NCBI GenBank assembly: GCA_905479065.1
Contig: CAJQLB010000003.1
Coordinates: 1 to 64,000, forward strand
Origin: an uncultured Flavobacteriaceae bacterium
GTDB taxonomy: Bacteria; Bacteroidota; Bacteroidia; Flavobacteriales; Flavobacteriaceae
DNA length: 64,000 bases
Direction: 5' to 3'
Shown here: positions 47,168-55,878 of the stretch, piece after piece
Layout: every line of letters starts with the position of its first letter
Position numbering within the stretch: the first letter of the stretch is position 1
Made by a program: the position numbers and the translations under genes
Notes under the pieces: generated by a model
What the model was told of the DNA's origin: nothing
What the model saw: only the letters and a program-made list of their open reading frames with translations
Databases searched by the model: none

Positions 47168-48126
47168 TGTCACGACTAAAAATTCATATATCAAGATTAT
47201 TTAAAAGTAAAAAAATTAATGTACTTCTAGTTTTTGTCTTATTGGCTTTGCTTTTCTCTATATTGACAAAATTATCCAAAGATTACACAAAAACAATTTC
47301 TTTTGATATTGAAATGACCAATGTACCAAGTCAATACGTTATTCTCAAAGATTCGGTTCAAATGCTTGATGTAACTTTAACCAGTTCTGGTTTTAATTTA
47401 CTTAAATATTATCTCATTGATCCTCAATTAAATTTTGATTTTAGTACCATTAAGCGTGATAAAAAGCACTATGTATGGACCAAGAATAGCCAATTTCAAA
47501 GTATTGTGAATCAATTTAATGTAGCAACTTCTATAAACGCATTAAAACCAGACACTATTAAATTTAATTATGATGCACGATTTATCAAGCGACTTCCTGT
47601 AGTTTTAGAACAAAATATAAAATTTGCGTCAGGATTTGATATTGCCGATTCGTATGTTCTTGAACCAGATTCCATAGACGTCATTGGTTCCAAAATGGTC
47701 ATAGATACCTTAAAACAAATTAAAACAGAAACACTATCTCTAAGTGATGTTAACAGCGATATTAATTTTATTGTAACTCTAAATTTGCCAAACAACAGCG
47801 ATGACTTTTTGGTGTCATCAAGTCAGGTTGAGGTATTTGGTGCAGTCACAAAGTTTACTGAGGGATCTATTTTTGTACCAGTGAGAATTACTAATCTACC
47901 AGAAAATTTATCAATTAATTATTTTCCGAAAGAAATTGAGGTTATTTTTTACACAAGCCTTGAAAATTACGGTAACATTTCTATTAATAGTTTTAAAGTT
48001 GAATGTGATTTTGGTGCCTTAAATGATTTTGAAAATCAATTAATTCCAAAAGTTATTGAAAAACCTACACAGGTAAAGAACGTCAGGTTAGGTACAAAGT
48101 CAATTGAATTTATTCTTAAAAAATGA
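47167..48126 (+). CDS. YbbR-domain membrane protein
   Basis: A 319-residue protein with one N-terminal membrane helix (about 17-35) and an extracytoplasmic region of YbbR-like beta repeats (about 45-120, 140-220 and 225-315). Typical features are VPSQYVILKDSVQMLDVTLTSSGF and YVLEPDSIDVIGSKMVIDTLKQI. In Firmicutes the homologue CdaR regulates a c-di-AMP cyclase; no cyclase gene is adjacent here. It overlaps coaE by 4 bases (ATGA). Confidence 0.85.
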   Translation: MSRLKIHISRLFKSKKINVLLVFVLLALLFSILTKLSKDYTKTISFDIEMTNVPSQYVILKDSVQMLDVTLTSSGFNLLKYYLIDPQLNFDFSTIKRDKKHYVWTKNSQFQSIVNQFNVATSINALKPDTIKFNYDARFIKRLPVVLEQNIKFASGFDIADSYVLEPDSIDVIGSKMVIDTLKQIKTETLSLSDVNSDINFIVTLNLPNNSDDFLVSSSQVEVFGAVTKFTEGSIFVPVRITNLPENLSINYFPKEIEVIFYTSLENYGNISINSFKVECDFGALNDFENQLIPKVIEKPTQVKNVRLGTKSIEFILKK

Positions 48127-48719
48127 AAGTATTACCGTATATAGTTGGTCTAACAGGAGGTATTGGAAGTGGCAAAACTACGGTGGCTAATTTTTTTAAA
48201 GAACTAAGTGTTCCCATTTATATTGCTGATGATGAGGCGCAAAAATTAATGTTAGAATCACCTCTTTTAAAAAGTGAGTTAATATCCTTATTTGGCCCAA
48301 AGGTATATGAAAATGGACAATTAAATAAACTGCTTATATCTGAGTCTATTTTTAAAGATAAAACAACACTCAAGGCCATAAACAATATTGTTCATCCAGT
48401 AGTTGCTATTCATTTTAATAAATGGTTAGGTCTCCAAGAAAGCCCTTATGTGATTAAGGAAGCTGCTATTTTTTTTGAGAACGGTAGTTATAAATCACTT
48501 GATGCAATTATCACCGTTGTGGCTCCTGAAGAATGTAAAATAAGACGAATCATGCAACGTGATATAAAGTCAAAAAAACAAATTAAGGCGATAATGAACA
48601 ACCAATGGAGCGATAAGAAAAAAATTAAAATGTCGGATTTTGTTATTGAAAACACTAATTTGAAGCAAACAAAATTGTTGGTAAAGGAAATTCACGAAAA
48701 ACTACTTAAAAAACTGTAG
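48123..48719 (+). CDS. coaE: Dephospho-CoA kinase
   Basis: It phosphorylates dephospho-CoA in the last step of CoA synthesis. The 198-residue P-loop kinase has Walker A GLTGGIGSGKTTVA (about 9-22), IADDEAQKLM, HPVVAIHFNKW and VVAPEECKIRRIMQRD for substrate binding and lid. It overlaps the YbbR gene in ATGA. With coaBC at 39.4 kb the window holds two CoA-synthesis genes. Confidence 0.96.
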   Translation: MKVLPYIVGLTGGIGSGKTTVANFFKELSVPIYIADDEAQKLMLESPLLKSELISLFGPKVYENGQLNKLLISESIFKDKTTLKAINNIVHPVVAIHFNKWLGLQESPYVIKEAAIFFENGSYKSLDAIITVVAPEECKIRRIMQRDIKSKKQIKAIMNNQWSDKKKIKMSDFVIENTNLKQTKLLVKEIHEKLLKKL

Positions 48720-48732
48720 TTTCAATTAAAAT

Positions 48733-48790
48733 TTAACATTTTTGTTAAGGTAAGGTTAAATGCTCAATATACTAAATGTTAAAATGTTAA
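48733..48790. promoter_or_regulatory. Phased GTTAA half-sites upstream of the two-component system
   Basis: TTAACA-N4-TGTTAA (48733-48748) is an inverted pair. GTTAA then recurs in direct orientation at 48744, 48755, 48778 and 48786; the first step is 11 bases and the next 23, about one and two helical turns. The last copy overlaps the -7 box. This layout fits autoregulation by an OmpR-family regulator. The same half-site occurs upstream of the Do-protease gene. Confidence 0.45.
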
Positions 48791-48795
48791 TTTTG
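48788..48795 (+). promoter_or_regulatory. -7 promoter element of the sensor kinase gene, four bases from the ATG
   Basis: TAATTTTG matches TAnnTTTG, ending four bases before the ATG at 48800. It overlaps the last GTTAA copy, so a bound regulator would compete with polymerase. Confidence 0.5.
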
Positions 48796-48799
48796 AACA

Positions 48800-50395
48800 A
48801 TGAGTAAAAGGTTATTTGTCTTGTTAGTGGTACTAATGAGTCTGTCTTTGATAGGAATTATTTTTGTACAGGCGTATCACATTAACAATACGGTGAAGAA
48901 TGAAGAGGAACAGTTTACTGACAAAGTGAAGCGTGTTTTAAGCTCTACTGCCACCACTATAGAGGAATTAGAGTATAAGGAATATGCGTTTCGTTTCAGA
49001 GAGCTGATGGCAGAAAAGGGAGTTCAGGTTGATACCACTGATATTAGAAATTTGTGGATTATTCAGGATGATCTTAATTCAAACGAAACTCTCATTTACA
49101 GAAACGGAATTTTAGAGGAAAATTTTAAAATTCCATCGTTCATTGACATCGGTTTAGATAGTATTAATATTACACGAATATCGAATGAACGAGAAACACG
49201 TATTTCTAGAAAAAACAGTTACGACAACTTTGATGGGAATAGTAATGCAGCATCTTTAGAAGTGTCACCAGAAGCGTTGTTATTACAATCAGCACAAATT
49301 TCTCGAAGTAAAGAGGTGATGTTTGAAACAGCGTATAAAGATATGGCCAAACGGTCACCAATACATTTGCGTGTCTCAAGAAATGATTTATCGGATTTGT
49401 TATCCCAAAAGCTTACAGATAACAACATTGATATCACTTTTGAATATTCTATTTATCACAAGGATTTGGCAACAAAAGTTCAAACAGAAAATTTTGAATT
49501 GTTACAAGATATTTCTTACGGGGTTCCAATTTTTTTGGATAACAACGATGAGAGTGAATATAAGTTGTATGTAAATTTTCCTAAACGAAATCGCTTTATT
49601 TTATCATCTATTTTAGGATTGGCTTTGTTGTCAATAATTTTTACAACCATCATTATCATAGCTTATACGAGTGCCATTTATCAATTAATTAAACAGCGAA
49701 AGATAGCACAGATTAAAACGGATTTTATAAATAACATGACACATGAATTTAAGACGCCAATTGCCACCATAAGTTTGGCTTTAGATGCAATTAAAAATCC
49801 AAAAATTATTGGTGATGAGGATAAAGTGAAACGTTACCTTAAAATGATTAAAGATGAAAATAATAGAATGCACGCACAGGTTGAAAATGTTCTGCGAATA
49901 TCAAAACTTGAAAAAAATGAATTAAATATAAGTAAAGATCAAGTTGATTTACATGAATTAATTTTAGATGCCATCACGCACATTGAATTAATTGTTGAAA
50001 ATAGAAATGGTTATATTAATACAAATTTAGATGCAAAATTATCATCGGTGTTAGCCAATGAAACTCATTTTACTAATGTTATTGTAAATATTTTAGATAA
50101 CGCTGTAAAATATACAAATGGTAAACCAGAAATAAATATGACAACCGAAAATATTGGAAATAATATCATATTAAAAATAAGTGACCGTGGTAGTGGGATG
50201 ACAAAGTCAGTGTCAAAAAGAGTGTTTGAGAAATTTTACAGAGAGCATACAGGCGATGTTCATAATGTGAAAGGTCACGGTTTAGGTCTCGCTTATGTCA
50301 AGCGTATCGTCGATGATCACTCAGGTCATGTTAGTGTTGAAAGTGAAAAAGGACATGGTAGTACCTTTATTATTAAACTACCGTTAATATCATAA
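48800..50395 (+). CDS. Membrane sensor histidine kinase
   Basis: A 531-residue inner-membrane kinase. Two membrane helices (about 6-24 and 268-292) frame a periplasmic sensor of about 240 residues with no family I recognise. There is no clear HAMP domain; a short linker leads to the HisKA box with phospho-acceptor His315 (MTHEFKTPIA). The ATPase has NVIVNILDNAVKY, ISDRGSGM and KGHGLGLAYVK. The response regulator follows 7 bases later. The topology resembles envelope-sensing kinases; the signal is unknown. Confidence 0.94.
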   Translation: MSKRLFVLLVVLMSLSLIGIIFVQAYHINNTVKNEEEQFTDKVKRVLSSTATTIEELEYKEYAFRFRELMAEKGVQVDTTDIRNLWIIQDDLNSNETLIYRNGILEENFKIPSFIDIGLDSINITRISNERETRISRKNSYDNFDGNSNAASLEVSPEALLLQSAQISRSKEVMFETAYKDMAKRSPIHLRVSRNDLSDLLSQKLTDNNIDITFEYSIYHKDLATKVQTENFELLQDISYGVPIFLDNNDESEYKLYVNFPKRNRFILSSILGLALLSIIFTTIIIIAYTSAIYQLIKQRKIAQIKTDFINNMTHEFKTPIATISLALDAIKNPKIIGDEDKVKRYLKMIKDENNRMHAQVENVLRISKLEKNELNISKDQVDLHELILDAITHIELIVENRNGYINTNLDAKLSSVLANETHFTNVIVNILDNAVKYTNGKPEINMTTENIGNNIILKISDRGSGMTKSVSKRVFEKFYREHTGDVHNVKGHGLGLAYVKRIVDDHSGHVSVESEKGHGSTFIIKLPLIS

Positions 50396-50402
50396 GAAAG
50401 TT

Positions 50403-51116
50403 ATGGAAGAAGTAAACAAAAAAATTTTACTAGTAGAAGACGATCCTAATTTTGGGACTGTTTTGAGAGACTATTTAATGATGAATGACTATGACGTCGT
50501 ACATGCTAAAAATGGTATGGAAGGGTTTGAGAAGTTTAAAAGAGATGATTATGACTTGTGCATACTCGATGTGATGATGCCTTACAAAGATGGATTTACG
50601 CTTGCCAAGGAAATACGAGAAAAAAATACGGATGTCCCTATCATCTTTTTGACAGCCAAAGCCATGAAGGAAGATGTCTTGAAAGGCTATAAAGTGGGAG
50701 CTGATGATTATTTAAATAAGCCTTTTGATAGCGAGGTGTTATTGATGAAAATAAAAGCAATCATTCAACGCAAAGCCACTGACAGTGTCGCAGACAGTAA
50801 GCAATTTGAATTTGAAATTGGGAATTTTCATTTAAATTCTAAGTTGAGATTTTTAAAGTATAAAGGAGGAGATCCCACGAAGCTTTCACCTAAAGAAAAT
50901 GAGCTATTACGATTATTGGCACTTCATGAAAATGACCTAATGCCAAGAGAACTGGCATTAACAAAAATTTGGAGAGACGATAATTACTTTACCTCGAGAA
51001 GTATGGATGTGTATATCGCGAAGTTGAGAAAATATCTTAAAGTTGATGGAAATGTTGAAATTTTAAACATTCATGGGGAAGGTTTTAGATTAGTGGTAAA
51101 CCAAAATCTAAAATAA
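50403..51116 (+). CDS. OmpR-family response regulator
   Basis: A 237-residue transcription regulator, partner of the kinase upstream. The receiver has acidic pocket Glu12-Asp13-Asp14, phospho-acceptor Asp56 (LCILDVMMPYKDG) and Lys in FLTAKA. The C-terminal winged helix (about 135-235) has LSPKENELLRLLA and the recognition region TSRSMDVYIAKLRKYLK. OmpR-type regulators bind direct half-sites about 10-11 bases apart, as seen upstream of its own operon and of the Do-protease gene. Confidence 0.95.
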   Translation: MEEVNKKILLVEDDPNFGTVLRDYLMMNDYDVVHAKNGMEGFEKFKRDDYDLCILDVMMPYKDGFTLAKEIREKNTDVPIIFLTAKAMKEDVLKGYKVGADDYLNKPFDSEVLLMKIKAIIQRKATDSVADSKQFEFEIGNFHLNSKLRFLKYKGGDPTKLSPKENELLRLLALHENDLMPRELALTKIWRDDNYFTSRSMDVYIAKLRKYLKVDGNVEILNIHGEGFRLVVNQNLK

Positions 51117-51141
51117 TTAACAAGATTATCGATACTACAAG

Positions 51142-51177
51142 AATCCAATTTAAATTAATCTTTAAATTGGATTTTTT
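51142..51177 (+). terminator. Rho-independent terminator after the response regulator, overlapping the miaA 3' end
   Basis: aatccaatttaaa (51142-51154) pairs perfectly with tttaaattggatt (51161-51173) around a 6-base loop, followed by T residues. The right arm lies inside the last codons of miaA on the opposite strand, so it constrains that coding end. Confidence 0.8.
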
Positions 51178-52069
51178 CTTTGATGTAATCAATAATGTTG
51201 TTAGTGTCATGATCAATACCAAACCACTGGATTTCTGAATTTTTATTAAACCATGTAAGTTGTCTCTTTGCATAGCGTCTGGTGTTTTTCTTAATTTCTG
51301 CTACGGCTTCATCTAAGTTAATAGTGTTATCAATAAATTGAAATAACTCTTTATAACCTACTGTATTTAAAGCATTTAATTGCTTATATTTTATTAGATT
51401 TTTTACTTCTAACAAAAGGCCATCTTTCATCATGACATCAACACGTTCGTTAATACGTTGGTAGATGATATCTCGTTCAGCTGTAAGTCCAATGGTTATG
51501 GTTGTAAATGGACGTTGACTCTTATGTTGTGTTAAATATGACGAATATGGTTTTCCGGTACCGATACAGATTTCTAAAGCTCTTATGACGCGATGTGGGT
51601 TGTCAATTGCAATTTTTTCATAAGAAATCCTATCTAATACTTTTAATTTATTTTGTAGGGACAAAAGTCCTGAGGTTTTTAAATCCTTATTTAGTTGTTC
51701 TCTAATTGATTTTTCAATTTTTGGAAAAGTATCTAACCCTTTTAAAATTGCATCGATGTATAGTCCAGAACCACCCACCAAAACGACGACGTTATTTGAT
51801 TTAAATAACGACTCTAAAACACTGAGTGCTTCTCGTTCAAAATTTCCAACACTATACTCATCTAAAACAGATTTATGATGAATAAAATGGTGCTTGGCTT
51901 GCTTGAGTTCTTTACTATTAGGAGCGGCCGTTCCAATACGGAGTTCTTTGTAGAATTGTCTAGAATCAGCAGAAATGATGTCTGTGTTAAAAAATTGAGC
52001 AAGTGCAATGCTTAGTGAGGTTTTACCGATTGCAGTAGGCCCAACGATGGTAATTAGATACTTACTCAT
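51155..52069 (-). CDS. miaA: tRNA dimethylallyltransferase
   Basis: It adds the isopentenyl group to A37 of tRNAs reading UNN codons. The 304-residue enzyme has the P-loop ITIVGPTAIGKTSLSIALA (about 6-24), ADSRQFYKELRIGTA, VLVGGSGLYIDAIL and the tRNA-binding YAKRQLTWFNKN near the C-terminus. It overlaps the K+ channel gene upstream by 8 bases. Its last codons form one arm of the facing operon's terminator. Confidence 0.97.
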   Translation of the reverse strand: MSKYLITIVGPTAIGKTSLSIALAQFFNTDIISADSRQFYKELRIGTAAPNSKELKQAKHHFIHHKSVLDEYSVGNFEREALSVLESLFKSNNVVVLVGGSGLYIDAILKGLDTFPKIEKSIREQLNKDLKTSGLLSLQNKLKVLDRISYEKIAIDNPHRVIRALEICIGTGKPYSSYLTQHKSQRPFTTITIGLTAERDIIYQRINERVDVMMKDGLLLEVKNLIKYKQLNALNTVGYKELFQFIDNTINLDEAVAEIKKNTRRYAKRQLTWFNKNSEIQWFGIDHDTNNIIDYIKEKIQFKD

Positions 52070-52901
52070 TTAATTTGTTTCCACAGTTGTAACAAAATTC
52101 TGCATTATCATTATGTGTGTCTACCAGGCAATTTGAGCAGGATTGAGTATTGGTCGCGATACTTTTTCGGTTAAATCTAGTCATCTGAGAAGACACAATT
52201 CCGGTAGGAATTGCAATTATTCCGTACCCCATTATCATTATGATTGACGCAATAAATTGACCTAGTGCAGTAATTGGTGCAATATCTCCATACCCAACGG
52301 TTGTAAGAGTAACAATGGCCCAATAAACACTCCTTGGAATACTCGTGAAACCACTATCTTGATCACTTTCCACGAGGTACATCACAGTGCCTAAAACGAT
52401 GCATAAAATTATAACAAATAGGAGAAATACAGCAATCTTTGCCTTACTAGCTTTTAGTGCTCTGGCGAAGTTTGTTGACTCTCCAATAAATCTTGCGAGT
52501 TTCAAAATTCGGAAAATACGCATTAATCTTAGTGCTCTCAAAGCAATTAAAGAGTGTGTTCCAATTAAGAAAATGGATAAATACTTTGGAATTGTTGACA
52601 GTAAATCAATAATTCCGTAAAAGCTAAAAATATATTTTAAAGGATGTTTAACAGCAATAATTCTAGCAATATATTCTATTGAAAAAAGAATGGTTATGAT
52701 CCATTCAGAAACATTTAAAAAGTCGTGATATTTAGAATCAAAACTTTCAACACTCTCAAGCATTACCAACACAATACTTGCAATAATTGTTATAAGCAAC
52801 AGGATGTCAAAGATTTTACCTTTTGGCGTATCCGCCTCATATATTACCTCATGGAGTAAATGCTTCCAATTATTTTTTTTGTTTGATTTATGAGCGTTCA
52901 T
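52062..52901 (-). CDS. Voltage-gated-type K+ channel with C-terminal zinc ribbon
   Basis: A 279-residue ion channel. It has six membrane segments: S1-S3 (about 30-120), an S4 with regularly spaced arginines (LRALRLMRIFRILKLAR), S5, a pore loop with the selectivity filter TVGYGD and S6. This is the bacterial KvAP/Kch-like class. The last 30 residues carry CSNC ... CYNCG, a four-cysteine zinc ribbon, which is unusual for such channels. The ATG at 52901 is chosen over a TTG three codons upstream. TACATTTG lies six bases before this ATG. Confidence 0.9.
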   Translation of the reverse strand: MNAHKSNKKNNWKHLLHEVIYEADTPKGKIFDILLLITIIASIVLVMLESVESFDSKYHDFLNVSEWIITILFSIEYIARIIAVKHPLKYIFSFYGIIDLLSTIPKYLSIFLIGTHSLIALRALRLMRIFRILKLARFIGESTNFARALKASKAKIAVFLLFVIILCIVLGTVMYLVESDQDSGFTSIPRSVYWAIVTLTTVGYGDIAPITALGQFIASIIMIMGYGIIAIPTGIVSSQMTRFNRKSIATNTQSCSNCLVDTHNDNAEFCYNCGNKLNE

Positions 52902-52923
52902 GGAAACCAAATGTAATAAAAGA

Positions 52924-54330
52924 TTAAGGATTACCCAATTTAAGTACTTTGAGTCGCTTGTTACGTCTCATGTAACTTTGAATAATATGTTGTGAATCTT
53001 TATTATGTTGCATAGGTGTGATGATATTTTTTAAAATATCAATGTTGTGAATTTGATAGTTCAAATTATAAAAACCAAATCCTTGATAGACACCATTTTC
53101 AATTAAAATTGCACTGCGTTCATCATGGTCTCTTCCTTGATCAATGATAACCATATTTTGATTTTCAAAACTATGAAATTCGATTATTTTTGAAACTCGT
53201 TCATTATAATTGTTTACCGATTCATCCTTAATACAAGCTCCATAACATTGTTTTATGGTATAATTAAAACAGTTACTTGAGGTTTGATACATACCTGTGA
53301 GTTTTTGACACAGGGTGTGTTTATCAACTATTTTCGTCATAAAACTTTTACCACTCTGCAGGTTGGCAAAAGTAGTTATTGGCCTCTCTTTACCATCTAT
53401 TTTTGATAATTTTAGATTTAGGTAACCAGCATCGTCCTTAAAACTAAATAAGCCATAAGTGAAAATGGTTCGCCGTTGCGCTCTGTTAAAAATGGGCTTA
53501 TTTTTTTTAATTTCTTCACTTTCTTTTAAAAGAGCCACAAGTTCACTGCCTGTACTTTCGTAAGTTACTGCCGCTACTTGAAGTTGCATTTTTTTTGATT
53601 TCCTGTTTGTTCCAGTAAAATGTTGGTTTATTCGGCTTTTGATATTTTTACTTTTTCCAATGTAGATAATTTCGCCATTGGATCTATGCATATAATAAAC
53701 TCCAGTAATTGAAGGTAAACTATCGATAATATCTTTGAGTCTTGGCTCCATTTGAAATTTGGGTTCAAATCTAATAGACTCTTGTATGATATTTTTTTTA
53801 GAGTCCTTTGCTAGCAACATTTTAAACAGTGTAACCGTCGCCAGTGCGTCACCAGAAGCACGGTGTCTGTCGCTAACAGGAATCCCTAAAGATCTTGCTA
53901 ATTTACCTAGGCTGTATGATTGTTGCCCTGGAATAAGTTCTTTTGATAACTCGACTGTGCAGAGTGTACGTCTTTTAAATTCAAATCCGAGACGTTCAAA
54001 TTCTGCTTTGAGAATTCTGTGATCAAATTTAGCATTATGAGCAACAATGATACAATTTTCAGTGATTTCAACGATACGTTTTGCAACCTCAAAAAATTTA
54101 GGAGCATTTTTCAGCATATTTTTGTTGATTCCTGTTAGATTAACAACAAATGGCTGAATCTCTCTTTCAGGATTAACTAAACTTATAAACTGATCAATAA
54201 CGGCATGTCCATCAAATTTATAAATGGCAATTTCGGTAATACCTTCCTCATTGTATTTGCCTCCTGTGGTTTCTATGTCTAAAATTGCGTAAATAATTTT
54301 GTTTTTATCGTGTAACTTATCTAGTGCCAA
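52924..54330 (-). CDS. DnaQ-type exonuclease fused to a UvrC-like GIY-YIG domain
   Basis: A 468-residue two-domain nuclease. Residues about 12-175 are a DEDDh 3'-5' exonuclease (Asp18 and Glu20 in LDIETTGG, VAHNAKFDHRIL, and DRHRASGDALATV). Residues about 200-280 are a GIY-YIG domain (GVYYMHRSNGEIIYIGKSKNIKSRINQHF), followed by a UvrC-like region of about 180 residues with a cysteine pair. Similar fusions occur in actinobacteria (Cho-like) and Bacteroidota. A DNA-repair role is likely but unproven. It overlaps the YggS gene by 14 bases. Confidence 0.9.
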   Translation of the reverse strand: MALDKLHDKNKIIYAILDIETTGGKYNEEGITEIAIYKFDGHAVIDQFISLVNPEREIQPFVVNLTGINKNMLKNAPKFFEVAKRIVEITENCIIVAHNAKFDHRILKAEFERLGFEFKRRTLCTVELSKELIPGQQSYSLGKLARSLGIPVSDRHRASGDALATVTLFKMLLAKDSKKNIIQESIRFEPKFQMEPRLKDIIDSLPSITGVYYMHRSNGEIIYIGKSKNIKSRINQHFTGTNRKSKKMQLQVAAVTYESTGSELVALLKESEEIKKNKPIFNRAQRRTIFTYGLFSFKDDAGYLNLKLSKIDGKERPITTFANLQSGKSFMTKIVDKHTLCQKLTGMYQTSSNCFNYTIKQCYGACIKDESVNNYNERVSKIIEFHSFENQNMVIIDQGRDHDERSAILIENGVYQGFGFYNLNYQIHNIDILKNIITPMQHNKDSQHIIQSYMRRNKRLKVLKLGNP

Positions 54331-54976
54331 AAATGGTACTCCCTATTCTTACCATATTACTTCCACATGCGATAGCTAATTTAAAATCACCACTCATACC
54401 CATGGATAAAGTTTCTAAATTCATAGTGGGGTAATGTACTTCCTTCAACGATTCAAATAGTCTTTTTAGTTCTAAGAATTCTTTTTTAATTTGGCTGTCG
54501 TCATCAGTAAAAGTTGCCATTCCCATCAAGCCTTTAATGCGAATGTGTTCTAAACTCAAAAATTCTTCAGATTGAATAATGGTGGTGAGTTCCTGCTCGG
54601 TCATACCAAATTTTGAATCTTCGCTAGCAATTTTAATTTGAAATAAGCAATTTATAATTCTGTGTTGTTTTTCTGCTTGTTTATTAATTTCTTTTAATAA
54701 TTTAAAATTATCAACGCCATGAATAAGTGTTACAAAACTCGCAATGTGTTTTACTTTGTTACGTTGCAGGTGTCCAATCATATGCCAATGAATATCCTTG
54801 GGCATTTCATGGTATTTCTCCACCATTTCTTGAACTTTATTTTCCCCAAAGATACGTTGTCCTTCTTGATAAGCCTCCAAAATAGCGCTCACTGGCTTTG
54901 TTTTGGAAACAGCAACCAAGATGGTATCATTCATAAGTTGTTTCCTAACTGCAGCTAGATTTGATTTGATACTCAT
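54317..54976 (-). CDS. YggS-family PLP homeostasis protein
   Basis: A 219-residue PLP-binding TIM barrel (PLPBP/YggS family) that buffers pyridoxal phosphate and has no known catalytic activity. PLP-lysine lies in ILVAVSKTKP (about residue 25). RIFGENKVQEMVEKY, WHMIGHLQRNKVK and LSMGMSGDFKLAIACGSNMVRIGSTIFG are the family blocks. It is co-transcribed with the 3-hydroxyacyl-CoA dehydrogenase gene (3-base gap) and the nuclease gene (overlap). Confidence 0.95.
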   Translation of the reverse strand: MSIKSNLAAVRKQLMNDTILVAVSKTKPVSAILEAYQEGQRIFGENKVQEMVEKYHEMPKDIHWHMIGHLQRNKVKHIASFVTLIHGVDNFKLLKEINKQAEKQHRIINCLFQIKIASEDSKFGMTEQELTTIIQSEEFLSLEHIRIKGLMGMATFTDDDSQIKKEFLELKRLFESLKEVHYPTMNLETLSMGMSGDFKLAIACGSNMVRIGSTIFGTR

Positions 54977-54979
54977 GGT

Positions 54980-55867
54980 CTATGAGAATTGTTTAGCTAC
55001 ATGTTCGGCTTTACGAGTTTTGGAGTAATCATAAAAACCGCTACCCGTTTTTAGTCCTAGCTTTCCTGCATTAACCATATTAACTAATAAAGGACATGGG
55101 GCATATTTAGGATTTTTATAACCGTCATACATAACATTCAGAATTGAAAGGCAAACATCTAACCCAATAAAGTCTGCGAGTTGCAATGGTCCCATAGGAT
55201 GTGCCATGCCGAGTTTCATGACCGTGTCAATTTCTAACACACCAGCAACACCGTTAAAAAGTGTTTCAATAGCTTCATTTAACATTGGTATCAATATTCT
55301 GTTAGCAACAAATCCCGGATAATCATTAACCTCAACGGGCGTTTTTCCTAATGATTTAGACAATGTCATGATCAAATTTGTAACCTCGTCACTTGTATTA
55401 TAACCTCGAATTATCTCAACCAAATTCATTAGTGGGACAGGGTTCATAAAATGCATACCAATAACCATATCGGGTCTTGAGGTCATTGAGGCAATTTCTG
55501 TGATGGAAATAGATGAGGTATTGGTTGCTAAAATAGTATCATCAGGACACGCTTCATCTAATTGTTTAAATATTTGAAATTTCAATGTTTTATTTTCAGT
55601 GGCGGCTTCGACAACAAGACTCGCGTATTCAACACCCTCTTTAATGCTTGTGTATACTGAAATATTATTAAGAGTTTCTTCTTTTTTATCTAAGGTGATT
55701 ATATTTTTTGCTACCATTCTTTCCAAATTCTTTGTAATGGTGTTAATCCCTTTCTTGAGAGAAGCTTCACTGATATCTATCAATTGAACCTTAAATCCAT
55801 TTTGGGCAAAGGTGTGAGCAATTCCATTACCCATTGTTCCTGCTCCAATGACGGCCACATTTTTCAT
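54980..55867 (-). CDS. 3-hydroxybutyryl-CoA dehydrogenase
   Basis: It oxidises or reduces 3-hydroxyacyl-CoA with NAD(H). The 295-residue protein has the NAD loop VIGAGTMGNGIAHTFAQ (about 5-21), TNTSSISITEIA, the catalytic histidine in GMHFMNPVPLMNLVEII and the C-terminal helical domain (FVANRILIPMLNEA). It could act in fatty-acid or butyrate metabolism or amino-acid breakdown. It lies 11 bases after the Gfo/Idh gene stop in the same minus-strand run. Confidence 0.94.
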   Translation of the reverse strand: MKNVAVIGAGTMGNGIAHTFAQNGFKVQLIDISEASLKKGINTITKNLERMVAKNIITLDKKEETLNNISVYTSIKEGVEYASLVVEAATENKTLKFQIFKQLDEACPDDTILATNTSSISITEIASMTSRPDMVIGMHFMNPVPLMNLVEIIRGYNTSDEVTNLIMTLSKSLGKTPVEVNDYPGFVANRILIPMLNEAIETLFNGVAGVLEIDTVMKLGMAHPMGPLQLADFIGLDVCLSILNVMYDGYKNPKYAPCPLLVNMVNAGKLGLKTGSGFYDYSKTRKAEHVAKQFS

Positions 55868-55878
55868 ATATGTATTTT

